From Gemmatimonas phototrophica (GTDB lineage Bacteria > Gemmatimonadota > Gemmatimonadetes > Gemmatimonadales > Gemmatimonadaceae): a stretch of 64,000 bases of DNA. The stretch is from positions 248,001-312,000 of the forward strand of contig NZ_CP011454.1 in NCBI RefSeq assembly GCF_000695095.2, read 5' to 3'. This document shows, one piece after another, positions 51,392 to 61,400 of the stretch (positions within the stretch are counted from its first letter, which is position 1; every line of letters begins with the position of its first letter). The notes under the pieces were generated by a model. That model was not told where the DNA came from, ran no database searches, and saw nothing but the letters and a program-made list of their open reading frames with translations. A program made the position numbers and the translations under genes.

Positions 51392-52204
51392 TCAGAGCAT
51401 CTCCGGCTCGAGCGTCTTTTCGGTGGCCGTGCCATTCTCTCGGCTCACGTAGTAGCACTTGGCGCCTGCGCGCGTGGCCACGACGCGCTTCACGGTGTTG
51501 TCTTCGAAGTAGATGCCGGCGTCGTTGTCGCAGGCATAGCCTGGCTGCATCTCACCACTGCCAATGAGCTTCTGATACAACGGGCGCCGACCGGGCTCGG
51601 CGTCGTAATGCGGCGAGTGGCTGCCCTTGATGAAGCCCATGCACTTCACGATGGAGAGTGCTTTGGGGCGCGAGTCGGTGGTGCCTTCGTCAAACCAGCA
51701 GAGTGAGCCGGCGCTGGCACCGCCGAGGACGATGCCACGGTCCCACGCTTGACGCAGCACCACATCAATGCCCTGCGCTTTCCAGATGGCTTGCTGGTTG
51801 AGCGTGTTGCCACCGCTCACGACAATGCCATCCATGCTGAGCAGCACCTCTTCCCAGCTCTGCGTTTGCGACAGGCTTTCAATGAAGCTGTTCTGCACAA
51901 ACGGCTCCACGTTGAGCGGCGCACACGACTGATAGAACGACAGCGACGCCTGCGGGCTGTCGGCGCTGGCGGTGGGCAGGAAGCAGATGCGCGGACGCGT
52001 CTTTCCCGAGAGCTGCGCCATGTAGCCAATGAACTTCGTGCGAAAGCCACCGCCGGCAATGAGGATCTTGCGGGTGGCGCGGGCGTCGGTGGCAACGGTC
52101 TCGGTCATGACGGGCGCGGGTGATGAGTGCGAGTGAGCGGTGGCGGGGAGCGCCATGGCGGCCGCGCCGAGTGTGGTGGTGGCAACGAAGTCGCGTCGGT
52201 TCAT
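51392..52204 (-). CDS. Tat-exported S51 family peptidase (cyanophycinase/peptidase E-like)
   Basis: 270 residues from ATG 52204. Twin-arginine signal NRRDFVATTTLGAAAM. The class I amidotransferase-like serine peptidase core shows ILIAGGG, IVVSGGNTLNQQ and the nucleophile elbow GGASAGSLCWF (Ser). Members cleave aspartyl dipeptides or cyanophycin. No cyanophycin synthetase is in view, so dipeptidase activity is the simpler guess. Confidence 0.83.
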   Translation of the reverse strand: MNRRDFVATTTLGAAAMALPATAHSHSSPAPVMTETVATDARATRKILIAGGGFRTKFIGYMAQLSGKTRPRICFLPTASADSPQASLSFYQSCAPLNVEPFVQNSFIESLSQTQSWEEVLLSMDGIVVSGGNTLNQQAIWKAQGIDVVLRQAWDRGIVLGGASAGSLCWFDEGTTDSRPKALSIVKCMGFIKGSHSPHYDAEPGRRPLYQKLIGSGEMQPGYACDNDAGIYFEDNTVKRVVATRAGAKCYYVSRENGTATEKTLEPEML

Positions 52205-52208
52205 GGCA

Positions 52209-53030
52209 TCACGCGGGTGGGGAGTCGTCGTGGTCGTCAGGGGCCTGTTCGGCGTCCTCGGCCTCCAACCGATCATACAACCGCTCAATGGTATCGAACC
52301 AGAGGCGACCGAGCTGTTGCTGTCCGTCGGCGGTCCCCGTGATGTCGGCGGGCATGGGCGGTGCACTCACCCCACCCGCTTCGTAGGCCGCGGCAATCAC
52401 CTCCTTGCCCTCCGGCAGCGGCAACGGATGATCGTGCAGCCCGGCAAAGAGGTGCAGCCCGTCCACCTCCATCACGTACGCCAGCAGCAGCAGCTCGGCT
52501 TCGAGGTCGTGGGTAATGGCGTTCTCGTGCACAAACAGCGTGCGATCGCCGAGCCGGTCGTAAATGGTGGTGCCCACGCCGGGTTCAATGGTTTCCACCT
52601 GCCAAAAGCCCATGGTTGCGGCACCCTGCGCCTGCACGAGCGATACGACATCCGCGTCCATGCGCGCGCCCAGACGGGCCTGCTGCGCTTCCAGCCACTG
52701 CGCGGCCGCGGGCCGTTGGCCCGGCGTGGCTACGTAGTGGTGCAGCGCCCACATGGTGAAGAGGTCGCCTTCTTCTTCGGGGAGCTCTTCTTCGGCTGGC
52801 ACGCCCCAGGCGGTCATGGCGGCGTCCATCCATTCGGCACCGAACTTCTTGTCGGTCCAGTCCACGATCTCCTGCGTCACGCGCTTGTCGCGCTGCAGGA
52901 TCGTGGTGGCCCGCAGCAGTTCAGCGCGCTGCGCCGCTGGCAGCGCCGCTGCTTCGGGAGGCACCGCGGCGCCATGGCACTTCTTGTACTTCTTCCCCGA
53001 ACCACAAGGACACGACGCGTTCCGATCCAT
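52209..53030 (-). CDS. SEC-C motif protein (YecA/UPF0149-related)
   Basis: 273 residues with an N-terminal SEC-C zinc motif CPCGSGKKYKKCHG, then a mainly helical body rich in acidic residues ending DHDDSPPA. SEC-C modules bind zinc and often contact nucleic acid or SecB. Only 4 bp separates its stop from the S51 start, so the two are probably one transcript with this gene first. Confidence 0.72.
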   Translation of the reverse strand: MDRNASCPCGSGKKYKKCHGAAVPPEAAALPAAQRAELLRATTILQRDKRVTQEIVDWTDKKFGAEWMDAAMTAWGVPAEEELPEEEGDLFTMWALHHYVATPGQRPAAAQWLEAQQARLGARMDADVVSLVQAQGAATMGFWQVETIEPGVGTTIYDRLGDRTLFVHENAITHDLEAELLLLAYVMEVDGLHLFAGLHDHPLPLPEGKEVIAAAYEAGGVSAPPMPADITGTADGQQQLGRLWFDTIERLYDRLEAEDAEQAPDDHDDSPPA

Positions 53031-53050
53031 AAGTAGGCCTGGCGGTTAAA

Positions 53051-53118
53051 GTCTGCTTCCTGCCTCCTGCCCCCTGCTCCCTCTCCCAACAGTGCGTCGG
53101 AGCACACGGAGTACGGAG
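53051..53118. repeat. CCTGCCCCCTGC run and CGGAG run
   Basis: CTTCCTGCCTCCTGCCCCC plus CTGCTCCCTC (53055-53084) belongs to the family at 33625 and 35945. It is followed by GGAGCACACGGAGTACGGAG (53099-53118), resembling one arm of the repeat after argD. Both lie in the 438-bp gap between the SEC-C gene and the next lipoprotein gene. Confidence 0.6.
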
Positions 53119-53197
53119 GGCACGGAGCACAGCGGCAATCGATATAGCAGACTAACGAATCTTGCCTCCGGTCGTCGAAGTGAGTGGAGGAATTTTC

Positions 53198-53269
53198 ATG
53201 ATGAGACGACAGATTATTGCGATCTCCAAGCGGGCTCTGTGTGTCCACCCAATACTCGGCCACGGCTAA
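53198..53269 (+). CDS. Possible small protein or leader peptide, 23 residues
   Basis: ATG at 53198 with GGAGG (53186-53190) 7 bp upstream, an ideal ribosome-binding site, opens MMRRQIIAISKRALC and ends at TAA 53267-53269. Basic N-terminal half. It lies in otherwise unassigned DNA, 200 bp before a lipoprotein gene. The ribosome-binding site is the only support; it could be chance. Confidence 0.3.
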   Translation: MMRRQIIAISKRALCVHPILGHG

Positions 53270-53313
53270 GACCACGCGTCCCAACGCGGGCGGGATGGGT
53301 GTCCTGCGATAAA

Positions 53314-53332
53314 TGTCTGTTTCAAACAGACA
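53314..53332. promoter_or_regulatory. 19-bp perfect palindrome, operator-like
   Basis: TGTCTGTTT-C-AAACAGACA, 137 bp upstream of the lipoprotein gene at 53469. AT-rich spacing and size fit a site for a dimeric repressor of TetR or similar type; no cognate regulator is adjacent. The rest of 53119-53468 shows no other clear feature. Confidence 0.5.
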
Positions 53333-53468
53333 ATTTCAGCCGGGGGATGACGTCAGCCCTCGCGTCGGCGCGCCATAGACATTCCGTAGACAATCCGTCG
53401 ACCGCACGAAGTAGCGTCGCCCCACGTTGGCACGGGGCCGACGCCACTTCTTCCTGCGATGGACACAA

Positions 53469-53843
53469 ATGAACCGACTGCGACAAGCCACCGCGCTGTT
53501 GCTGGGGACGGTGCTCATGGCCGCCTGCCAAGCCGGGCCGGCAACGGCACCAACAGACGGGCTCGAGGCCGGGACGCCAGATCTGATGGTGATTGGCACG
53601 ACCGATGATCTGGACGATGCACTGACCCGCATTCTGCCCGTGTTGGCCGCAACGCCCGGGGCGACCGGGCTCACGAAACACCTTGAGGCCGCCCGTGATG
53701 CCGCCGCGCGTGGCCAGGCCGTCCGGCTGCGAGAGCAGCTCGGGCTCGCGCTCCATGCCCTCGATGCCATGGAAGACGATACCGCACCAGCCGTGGCCGC
53801 CGATGTGGATGCCCTGCGGCTCATGCTCGATGCGCGATTCTGA
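53469..53843 (+). CDS. Small hypothetical lipoprotein
   Basis: 124 residues, lipobox LMAACQ. The mature part is short and mostly helical (DDLDDALTRILPVLA, HLEAARDAAARGQAVRLREQL). No family recognised. The next gene, also a small secreted protein, begins 39 bp downstream. Confidence 0.6.
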   Translation: MNRLRQATALLLGTVLMAACQAGPATAPTDGLEAGTPDLMVIGTTDDLDDALTRILPVLAATPGATGLTKHLEAARDAAARGQAVRLREQLGLALHALDAMEDDTAPAVAADVDALRLMLDARF

Positions 53844-53882
53844 ACGCGCTTCCCTCACTCCATTCCTGACCACTACCCGACC

Positions 53883-54344
53883 ATGCGCCTTCTCCGCCTG
53901 ACCTCCCTGCTCGCCGCCGCACTCACGGTGTGTGCCACGCTCGCCCCCACCACGGTCTCCGCCCAGACCATCACCGCCTGTTCGGCCGATCGCTCGGGCA
54001 CGCTGTACCGGGTTGGCATTCCCGGTGCCCCGGCCGATTGCACCAAGTCCAGCCACACCAAGGCCACCTGGAGCACCAACGGGTCGGCGCCGGACATCGT
54101 GGTGGACTCCACCTCAGTTTCCGCACCCGCCGGCACGCAGTTCAGTGGCAGTGTGACTTGCCCGACAGGCTACACCGTCATTGGTGGCGGCTTTGAAAGC
54201 TCTGGCGTGCCTACCACCGTCGGTGTCTGGACGTCCCGGCCGCACTACTACACGACCTATTCCTTCTGGCAGGTGCGCGGCTACAACTCGGGGGCCAATG
54301 GCTACAGCATGAAGATTCAGGCCATTTGCATGAAGCGACCCTGA
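53883..54344 (+). CDS. Small secreted protein of unknown function
   Basis: 153 residues with signal peptide ending VSAQ. Mature part is Ser/Thr/Gly-rich and beta-like, with four Cys (ITACSAD, ADCTKSS, VTCPTGYTVIGGGF, AICMKRP) that could form two disulfides. The segment CPTGYTVIGGGFES recalls secreted shufflon/tail-fibre-like repeats, but I would not assign a role. Confidence 0.6.
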   Translation: MRLLRLTSLLAAALTVCATLAPTTVSAQTITACSADRSGTLYRVGIPGAPADCTKSSHTKATWSTNGSAPDIVVDSTSVSAPAGTQFSGSVTCPTGYTVIGGGFESSGVPTTVGVWTSRPHYYTTYSFWQVRGYNSGANGYSMKIQAICMKRP

Positions 54345-54354
54345 CGCAGCAACT

Positions 54355-54379
54355 GACCCGCTCCCTGAGGGGGCGGGTC
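54355..54379. terminator. Hairpin between convergent genes
   Basis: GACCCGCTCC (54355-54364), loop CTGA, GGGGGCGGGTC (54369-54379); 9-10 pairs with one bulge. No U-tract. Sits 10 bp after the secreted-protein stop and 25 bp before the dehydratase stop, so it may end either transcript. Confidence 0.4.
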
Positions 54380-54404
54380 GGTGCGGCGCGGGCTTCTCAC
54401 GGCA

Positions 54405-55403
54405 TTACGCCGAGAGCTGCGCATAGAAGGTGGCGGTATCAATGTTGCCGCCGCACACCACCAGTCCCACCGACTTGCCGGCCAATGATTCGCGCAACGG
54501 GTAGAGCAGCGCGGCCAGCGCCGCCGATCCGGCGGGTTCGGTCACCAGTTTGGCGGCGCGGAAGGTGAGGCGCATGGCGTCGCGAATCTGGTCGTCGCTG
54601 ACCAGCACCACCTCGTCGACGAATTGTCTGTTCAGCGCGTACGAATACGGTTCGCAGCGCGGCGCCCCCAGTGAGTCGGCAATGGTTTGCACCTTCTCAA
54701 TGGACTGCGGCGAGCCGGCGGCAAAGCTCCGGTGCATGGTGTCGGCGCCAAAGGGCTCCACGACGTACACCTTGGTCTGCGGCGACCGCTGCTTCACGGC
54801 GCAGGCCACACCACCGGTAAGGCCACCGCCACCGGCGGCCACAATCACGGCGTCGAGCGTACCACCAGCCTGCTCCACCTGCTCCACGAACTCGAGCCCT
54901 ACGGTGGCGGTGCCGAGTGCGGTGCGCGGGCCCTCGTAGGGGTGCACAAAGGTGCGTCCTTCGGTGGCGACAATCTCGTGCACACGCGCAAAGGCGTCGT
55001 GCACGGTGTCCACCAGTTCAACGGTCGCGCCGAGTTCCTTGCACAGCGCAATGCGGTACGGGTTGGCGGTGCGCGGCATGACCACCGTGGCGGTGGTGCC
55101 CAGTTCGCGCGCACAGTAGCCCAACGAAATGGCGTGGTTGCCGGCCGACACGCCCGTCACGCCACGTGCGAGCTCCTCCGGCGTGAGCTCGAGCATTACC
55201 GTGAGAGCGCCACGCGGTTTGAAGCTGCCGGTCCGCTGAAAGAGCTCTTCCTTGAGCCACACCAGGGTGTCCGGCGCCAGACGCGCCGCCACCGCGTCGT
55301 CGAGCAGTTCACGCACGGGGGTGGTGATGACGCGCGTGCCCAGTCGTTCGCGGGCGGCGCGGATCTCATCGAGCGTGGGGATGGAAATGGGGGTGGTGGT
55401 CAC
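54405..55403 (-). CDS. Threonine/serine dehydratase (PLP fold-type II)
   Basis: About 332 residues. RTGSFKPRGA carries the PLP lysine, GVSAGNHAISLGYCARELG and AAGGGGLTGGVACAV the substrate and phosphate loops. There is no C-terminal ACT domain, so it is the catabolic/serine-racemase-like type rather than the isoleucine-inhibited IlvA. Start uncertain: GTG at 55403 is used, because the frame otherwise runs to a GTG (55469) inside the upstream gene. Confidence 0.85.
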   Translation of the reverse strand: MTTTPISIPTLDEIRAARERLGTRVITTPVRELLDDAVAARLAPDTLVWLKEELFQRTGSFKPRGALTVMLELTPEELARGVTGVSAGNHAISLGYCARELGTTATVVMPRTANPYRIALCKELGATVELVDTVHDAFARVHEIVATEGRTFVHPYEGPRTALGTATVGLEFVEQVEQAGGTLDAVIVAAGGGGLTGGVACAVKQRSPQTKVYVVEPFGADTMHRSFAAGSPQSIEKVQTIADSLGAPRCEPYSYALNRQFVDEVVLVSDDQIRDAMRLTFRAAKLVTEPAGSAALAALLYPLRESLAGKSVGLVVCGGNIDTATFYAQLSA

Positions 55404-55443
55404 AGGGGTGGTCGAGGGGCAGGCTGTCTGAAAGGGAACGGTG

Positions 55444-56178
55444 CTACGCCAACGAAATAACCTGCCCACTCACGTTTCGGGCGAGGGGGCTGGCCAGAAA
55501 GGCCACCACGTCGGCCACGCTGTCGCGCTCCACATAGTCGGTTTTGTCCCCCATGTCGGCCACGTTGCTGGCGGTGCGGATGGCGGTGGGGGCCACGGCG
55601 TTGGCGCGCACTCCGTGCGGCTTTTCCTCCAGGGCCACGGCGCGCATGAGAGTAAGCACCCCACTTTTGGCGGCGGCGTAGGCGGCCATGCCGGCGGGGT
55701 TCCCACCGGGGGTGGCGGCCACGCTCCCGAAGTAGACGAAGCTCCCCTTGGCGTCGCGTACGGCGGGGAGGAACGCCCGCGTGGTGGCAAAGGCGGTTTG
55801 CAGGTTGATGGTGAACTGCTTGGCCCAGGCGTCGGGGTCGGCTTCATCGAGCGGGCCGGTCATCCCGAAGCCGCCGGCCACGCACACCACGGCGTCTACC
55901 CGGTCGGCGTGCTGGGCTCGGTGCGCCCAGAGCACCTCGGCGGCGGCACTCTGCGCTGAGGCCGGGTCGGAGAGGTTGGCGGCGTGGGTGGAGATATGAG
56001 GAAAGCCCTGGCCCGTGAGGGCGGCGGCGCGTTCGGCCACCTGCTCCGGATTGAGATCGAGCAGCGCGAGGGAGGCACCGCGCTGGGCAAAGCCGAGGGC
56101 AATGGCTTCCCCCACCTGGCCGGCTCGACCCACGCCGGTAATGACGATGAGCTTGCCGGAAAAATCGAGTGTGGTCAT
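55444..56178 (-). CDS. Short-chain dehydrogenase/reductase
   Basis: 244 residues, classical SDR. Cofactor motif VITGVGRAGQVGEAIA (TGxxxGxG-like), FVYFGSVAATPGG with catalytic Ser, MAAYAAAKSGVLTL (YxxxK) and a C-terminal GQVISL. Acidic DLN after strand 2 (LALLDLNPE) suggests NAD preference. Substrate unknown. Followed by the dehydratase gene on the same strand. Confidence 0.85.
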   Translation of the reverse strand: MTTLDFSGKLIVITGVGRAGQVGEAIALGFAQRGASLALLDLNPEQVAERAAALTGQGFPHISTHAANLSDPASAQSAAAEVLWAHRAQHADRVDAVVCVAGGFGMTGPLDEADPDAWAKQFTINLQTAFATTRAFLPAVRDAKGSFVYFGSVAATPGGNPAGMAAYAAAKSGVLTLMRAVALEEKPHGVRANAVAPTAIRTASNVADMGDKTDYVERDSVADVVAFLASPLARNVSGQVISLA

Positions 56179-56351
56179 GTGGTGGCCGAGTGGAGATGGG
56201 TGGCAGTGCGGGGCCCGGGCATTACGCGGGGAGTGGGTGGCCTGGGCACGTCGCGCGAACGCGGGGGACGCCTCAATGAATCGTGTGACGTGGGCCCGTT
56301 TTGTGCGAGTCCTGCGCCATGACCATCACCCGTCCTTTCATCCCACTGATT

Positions 56352-56747
56352 ATGACCCGTTCCATCCGCCTTTGGGCGACGGCGCTGCTCGCCGTGACCA
56401 CCATGACCAGCAGTGGCTGCTTTCTGTTGGCGGCCGGCGCCGGCGCCGGCGCGGCCGTGGCGTACACCAATCGCGGGGCCACCGCGAACATTGAAGGCGG
56501 CGTGAACGGCGTGTTTGATCGCGCGGTGCGCACCTTTGGCATTATGTCCATTACAGAAACCGGGCGCAGCACCGAAGACAGCGGCAACACCCGTCGCCTG
56601 GTGGGCAAAATGGGCGAGCACGAGGTGACCGTGGAAATCCAGCGTCAGAGCGACAACGTGTCCACGGTGGAAGTGACCGCGAAGAAGAACGTGGTGGACT
56701 ACGACAAGGAAATCGCCACGCGGGTGCTGGAGACGATGGTGAAGTAG
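56352..56747 (+). CDS. DUF3568-like lipoprotein
   Basis: 131 residues from ATG 56352, lipobox TSSGCF. Mature part: GAGAGAAVAYTNRGATANIEG, a helix, then SITETGRSTEDSGNTRRLVGKM and VEIQRQSDNVSTVEVTAKK. This order fits the DUF3568 family of small periplasmic lipoproteins. An upstream ATG at 56319 is possible but would bury the signal. Confidence 0.7.
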   Translation: MTRSIRLWATALLAVTTMTSSGCFLLAAGAGAGAAVAYTNRGATANIEGGVNGVFDRAVRTFGIMSITETGRSTEDSGNTRRLVGKMGEHEVTVEIQRQSDNVSTVEVTAKKNVVDYDKEIATRVLETMVK

Positions 56748-57265
56748 CTCGGAGTTGCCTCGGGTGCGCGCGCAAATGAGCGCGCTCAAGTACCATAAAT
56801 ACTAGATGAATACTGTCAGAGGCCTCACGCAGATTGTTGGTGCAGCATGCAAGCTGCTCAATGACAGTCTTCGGAGGTCTCTCGACTTTGTCCGTGTTGA
56901 TTCTTCGCCCAACAAAATATCCTGAACCGTCAGGCTCAGTGTGAACTGTGAGTGGTACCATGTGCTGATCGCAGGTCCCCACTCAAGAGAGCCACCAGTA
57001 TCCGCAGCATAAAGTCCTGGTGTGCAACCACCGAGAGAAATCCCTCTCCAACTGGAACGATGGGTATCGCTGAATGATCAACACCAAAGGACCGAATGAT
57101 CGAATCAAACTAGTGTATGCGAAACAGTGAGTCCGTAAGACGCCCGAGATACGATTGCCAAGTCCTTAAGTGCCCAAAGGGCAATGCTTTGACAGTCAAG
57201 AGATGCTATGAAGCCATCTTCGCGCCTGAGCGACAAACATCCGCCACCCGCATGAAGGTGCACTT
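56748..57265. other. 518-bp gap of lower GC, no gene seen
   Basis: Base composition drops visibly here and stays low through the following gene. No ORF with codon usage like the neighbours; short frames only. GCGCGCGCAAATGAGCGCGC (56769-56788) is a local inverted repeat. A TTGACA is at 57189-57194 but without a well-spaced -10. Confidence 0.5.
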
Positions 57266-58354
57266 ATGAAAGGAAGAAAACTGTTCTGTGTCGTCGTCAG
57301 CCTGAGTGCGTTGGCATGCGCTGATAGCACTCCAACCGAAGTGCAGAATCACGAAAGTATCGCCCGCGAGCCACTACTCGCATCCGGCCCGAATAGATGT
57401 AGCGGCCTCCCTCGTCGGACCACTTCGCTCGCGATAACCCCGGCGACAACTCAACTCCAGCCGGGGGGTCAACAGAAACTCACTGTCACGAATCAACTTG
57501 GCGAAGTCGTCCCTGATTGTGCTGTCACGTGGGCTAGCGCAGCCCCAAGTGTGGCAACGGTAAACGCGGCTGGAACCGCCACAGCGATTGCTCCTGGAAC
57601 TGTCGTCGTTTCAGCGCGCTCAGGTGGTAAGAAATCCTTTCTGGCCAATGCACAGATTGTGGTATTGAATACATGTGGCGCACTACCCGCCAGTTTTGAA
57701 ACGTCTCTGGAGTCTTGGTACCCGTTCTGTGGGAACGCCAATGAGCAAACAGGCAACGGTACTTTTGCGTCTGTTTTTGGCGCCACCTTGGTGGCCGATC
57801 GTACTGGACGTTCTAACGCCGCCTATCGATTCAACGGATCCAGCTACATCTCCCTAAGTCGTCCATTCTTCAACGGCGCGACCAACGTAAGCGCTATGAG
57901 TATGTCCGTTTGGGTGCGGCAGGACGTCCTTCACGACGGATACATCTCCGCAAAGGAAGGTTACTGGCGTGGGAAGGGCATTGTTGTGCTCGCGGATGGC
58001 AGCGTACTGTATTCGAATGCGGAACCAGAGCCCCAAGGCTATTTCACGCTAGTCACTGAACCAGGTCTCCTTGGTGCAAATACGTGGCATCATATTGTCT
58101 CCACGTTTGAACCAGGAATTATCCGGGTGTATGTGGACGGCGTGCTCCGTGGTACTGCTTCAGGGCCGTACAATACCTTTAACTTTTCGTGGCTTGCTGC
58201 AGGTAATTCAACAGCTACCAACTTGATTGGAGCTACTCACCCGGTCGATCTGGGCATCGTAGGATACTTTCGTGGTGATATTGACGATCTGGCGGTGTGG
58301 GGACGCACGCTCAGCGCAACGGAAGTCGCAACACTTAGCAAGTGGAATCCATAA
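57266..58354 (+). CDS. LamG/concanavalin-like lipoprotein with bacterial Ig-like domain
   Basis: 362 residues. Lipobox LSALAC (Cys18). BIG2-type Ig domain about 50-135 (PATTQLQPGGQQKLTVTNQ, WASAAPSVATVNAAGTATAIAPG), then a LamG/laminin-G-like jelly roll about 165-358 (AYRFNGSSYISLSR, MSVWVRQ, WHHIVSTFEPGIIRVYVDG, GDIDDLAVWGRTLSATEV). Likely an exposed adhesin or glycan-binding protein. Codon use is more A/T-rich than neighbours, a sign of recent transfer or relaxed selection. Confidence 0.82.
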   Translation: MKGRKLFCVVVSLSALACADSTPTEVQNHESIAREPLLASGPNRCSGLPRRTTSLAITPATTQLQPGGQQKLTVTNQLGEVVPDCAVTWASAAPSVATVNAAGTATAIAPGTVVVSARSGGKKSFLANAQIVVLNTCGALPASFETSLESWYPFCGNANEQTGNGTFASVFGATLVADRTGRSNAAYRFNGSSYISLSRPFFNGATNVSAMSMSVWVRQDVLHDGYISAKEGYWRGKGIVVLADGSVLYSNAEPEPQGYFTLVTEPGLLGANTWHHIVSTFEPGIIRVYVDGVLRGTASGPYNTFNFSWLAAGNSTATNLIGATHPVDLGIVGYFRGDIDDLAVWGRTLSATEVATLSKWNP

Positions 58355-58441
58355 TTCTCCGTTCATTGAATCAATGACATGACACTGCGTTGGCGGCAGT
58401 GTGTTGCATCCTACTCACTGCGCACTGCCGTCTGATTCATC

Positions 58442-61400
58442 GTGCCCATCCTCCTCCGCACCCTCGGCGCCCCAAGCCTCCTCTCCGAGGCCAACGAACC
58501 AGTCCTCCCCAAGGGGAAGCCGCTGGCGCTGCTGGCCTACTGCGCGGCCGACCGGCGCCGGAAGCTGTCGCGCGACGAATGCGCGGCGCTGCTCTGGTCG
58601 GACATGCCCACCGAACGCGCGCGTCACAGCGTGCGCCAGGTCATCTGGCGCCTGCGCCGCGCGCTCGGTGAAGACTTCATCACCCGCGATGATCTGATCA
58701 CGGGGATCGGGCCGGGGCTCGTCACCGACCGCGAACAGTTTCTCGAGGCGGTGCACAGCGACAACGCGGAGCTGGCGCTCTCCCTCTATGCGGGCCCGTT
58801 TCTGGATGGCATGGAGCTGCCGGGCGGTGAGGAGTTTGACGACTGGCTGCAATACGAGCGGCATCGTCTGCAGGATGCGCTGGTGCAGGTGGTGGAACGC
58901 GCCGCCGAACGCGCCCTCCACGATGAACGCCGGACCACCGCGCGTGCCTTGGTCGAACAGCTGGCCGAACGAGTTCCGAGCCATCTTGGCGTTCGCCGTC
59001 TGGCCATTGAAACGGCACTGGCTCTGGGCGATACGGCCAGCGCCAGGCAAGAGGCCGATGCGCTGGAGGCACTGGCCCACGCCGATGGCACGGTCCTCCC
59101 CGCCCGCGTGGCACAAACGGTGGCGCGCGCCCGGATGTCGTTCTCGCCTGCCGTGGAGAGCGCCCCGGACATCGCACTCGACTTTGTGGGACGCGATGGG
59201 CCATTCTCCGAAATACTGGGCGCCTGGCGCGAGGTGCAACGCGGCACCCCGCGGGTTCTACTGGTGCAGGGCGCTGCCGGCATCGGCAAGTCGCGGTTGC
59301 TGCAGGTGGTGCACCGGCGGTGTGCCGGGAAATCCACCCGCGCGCTCCTGGTGCGCGCCAACGCGGGAGAACAGGGCGTGCCCTTTGGCTACGCGTCGGC
59401 ACTCGTGCGGGCGCTTACGTCGCTCCCGGGCGCGCTCGGCATTGGCGAGGCCTCGGTCAAGGAACTGGTGGCCCTCGACCCTGCTTCGGCGGCCTCCCTT
59501 CGCGCGGAGCCGGCCCCGTGGAACGCCGTCGAAAGTCCGCGCCGACGGGCCTTGGCGTTGCTGGATCTGTTGCAGGCCGTGACCGAGCAACAGCCGGTAG
59601 CGCTGCTTATCGATGACTGGCATTGGATGGATGCAGCGTCACGTGAAATGATCACGGTGGCGCTGGGGCGCTGTGAATCGGCGCCGCTGCTGGTGGTGAT
59701 TGCGTCGCGGCACGGGCACGAACTCCCCGCCGTGCGTCATCCCGAACGCGTGACACTCATGCCGTTGGGGCTCGAGGACAGCGTGGAAGCGCTGCGCAGT
59801 ACCGGCGCCTGGCCGAGTACACCGGAGGTAACGCAGTTTCTCACCATCACCGCCACAGCCAGTCGTGGCGTGCCGCTGGAGCTGTACGAGCGCCTCACCT
59901 TGGCCGTGGAGTCGGGGCTGCTGCAACTGCGTGAGGGGGAGTGGCACGCTGCCTCGTGGGAGGCGCTGGCTCACGAAGTCACGGGCGCCTCGCCACTCGC
60001 GCGTCGTTTGTTGGCCTGTTCACGGCATGAGCGACAGCTGCTGTTGGTGCTGGCGGTGGCCGGTACGCCGCTTTCGATGCCCGTGCTGCAAGACGCCTTG
60101 ATGTCGTGGTCGTCGAAAGACCCATCGCTCCTTCACTCGCCACTTCCCCGCGAGGCGTTCGACGCCATGGTGGCCGTGCTGGAAGCGAAGGCGTTACTGC
60201 GTCACGACGGCCGGTATGTGCTGCTGGTACACGATACCATAGGCGAAGGGCTGCTCGAGCAGACCGGGACCGAGGAGCAGCGGCACGCGCACGGCGTGTT
60301 GGCGATGGCGCAGGAGCGCGCACTCAACGCGGGTGGCGCTCCTACTGCGGATGCGCTGCAGGCCGCATTGCTGCACGCGCTACAGGCTGGTGACGCGCCG
60401 CAGGCCGGCCGATTGCTGGCCCGACTGGTCAATGCGGTGCGCGCTCGTGGTGATGCCCGCAGCGCGCGGACGGTACTAATGGATAGCACCGGCGGCATCC
60501 CACGCGGCATTGATGAAGCGGTGGTGCTTCGCGCGGTTCCGCTTTGGCAACGCGGGGCGCGTCCGTCCGGCTGGGCGCTGGGTGTGGTGGGCATCGCCGT
60601 GAGTCTGGCAGCGCTGGTCATCACGTGGCGTGCCTCGGCAGCTCCCGTGGTGGAAGTACTGCAGGCGCCATCGTTGGCTGTTGCGGCACCGTCGTACGGT
60701 GACAACGTATTCCGCCTAACGCCTGCCCTCATGGTGGCGCGGGACACGCGGGGTGCCGACTCGGCGTTCGTGAAGGTGCGTTCGCTGGATAGCAACGCCG
60801 AGGTGGTGGCCGGTGCTGTGGCCTACGCCGGGAATGGCCCGGTGTCGCTGCAATCGTTGCGGGTGCGCTTTCAGGATTCCGTGGCGCGGCTCGTGGTGGA
60901 AATGGAAGGACATCGGCCGGCCGTGGTGACGGTGCGTCGGGACTACAACGGCACCGATCTGGCGGTGGGACGCTCGATCAAGGCCTCATTGCTGGAAGGA
61001 GATTTTGGCAAGCAGCATATCACACCAACCGCACGCACGGTTCGTGCGAGGGTGGGCGAGGATGTCTCTGGCGTGGTGCAGCTGCAATACACCTCGGTTC
61101 TTATTGCCGCGTCGGTGTGGGTGTCGTACACCCCCTCGTGGGGTGACCCGCAGCAACAGGGGCGCGAAGTGTTGCCGGTGCTCACCCCGACTCTGGCCGA
61201 AATCATCGATGTGCCCGTACAGTTCGTGGCCCCATCAACGCCCGGTCGCTACTGGATTCTGGTAACGGTGTCCGCCCAGCCATCGGGCGGGTTCACCCTG
61301 TCGGGGACCAGTTGGAGTGTGGAGCGGCCGCTCTGGAACGATGGCAATGACCTGGCACAGCTGTCGACCGCCCAAATTGAGCAGGCCAATCGCGAGGGGT

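Noticed and set aside
57266-58354. Phage or integrative element around the low-GC patch
   Set aside because: No integrase, attachment duplication or phage gene is found; only composition is unusual.
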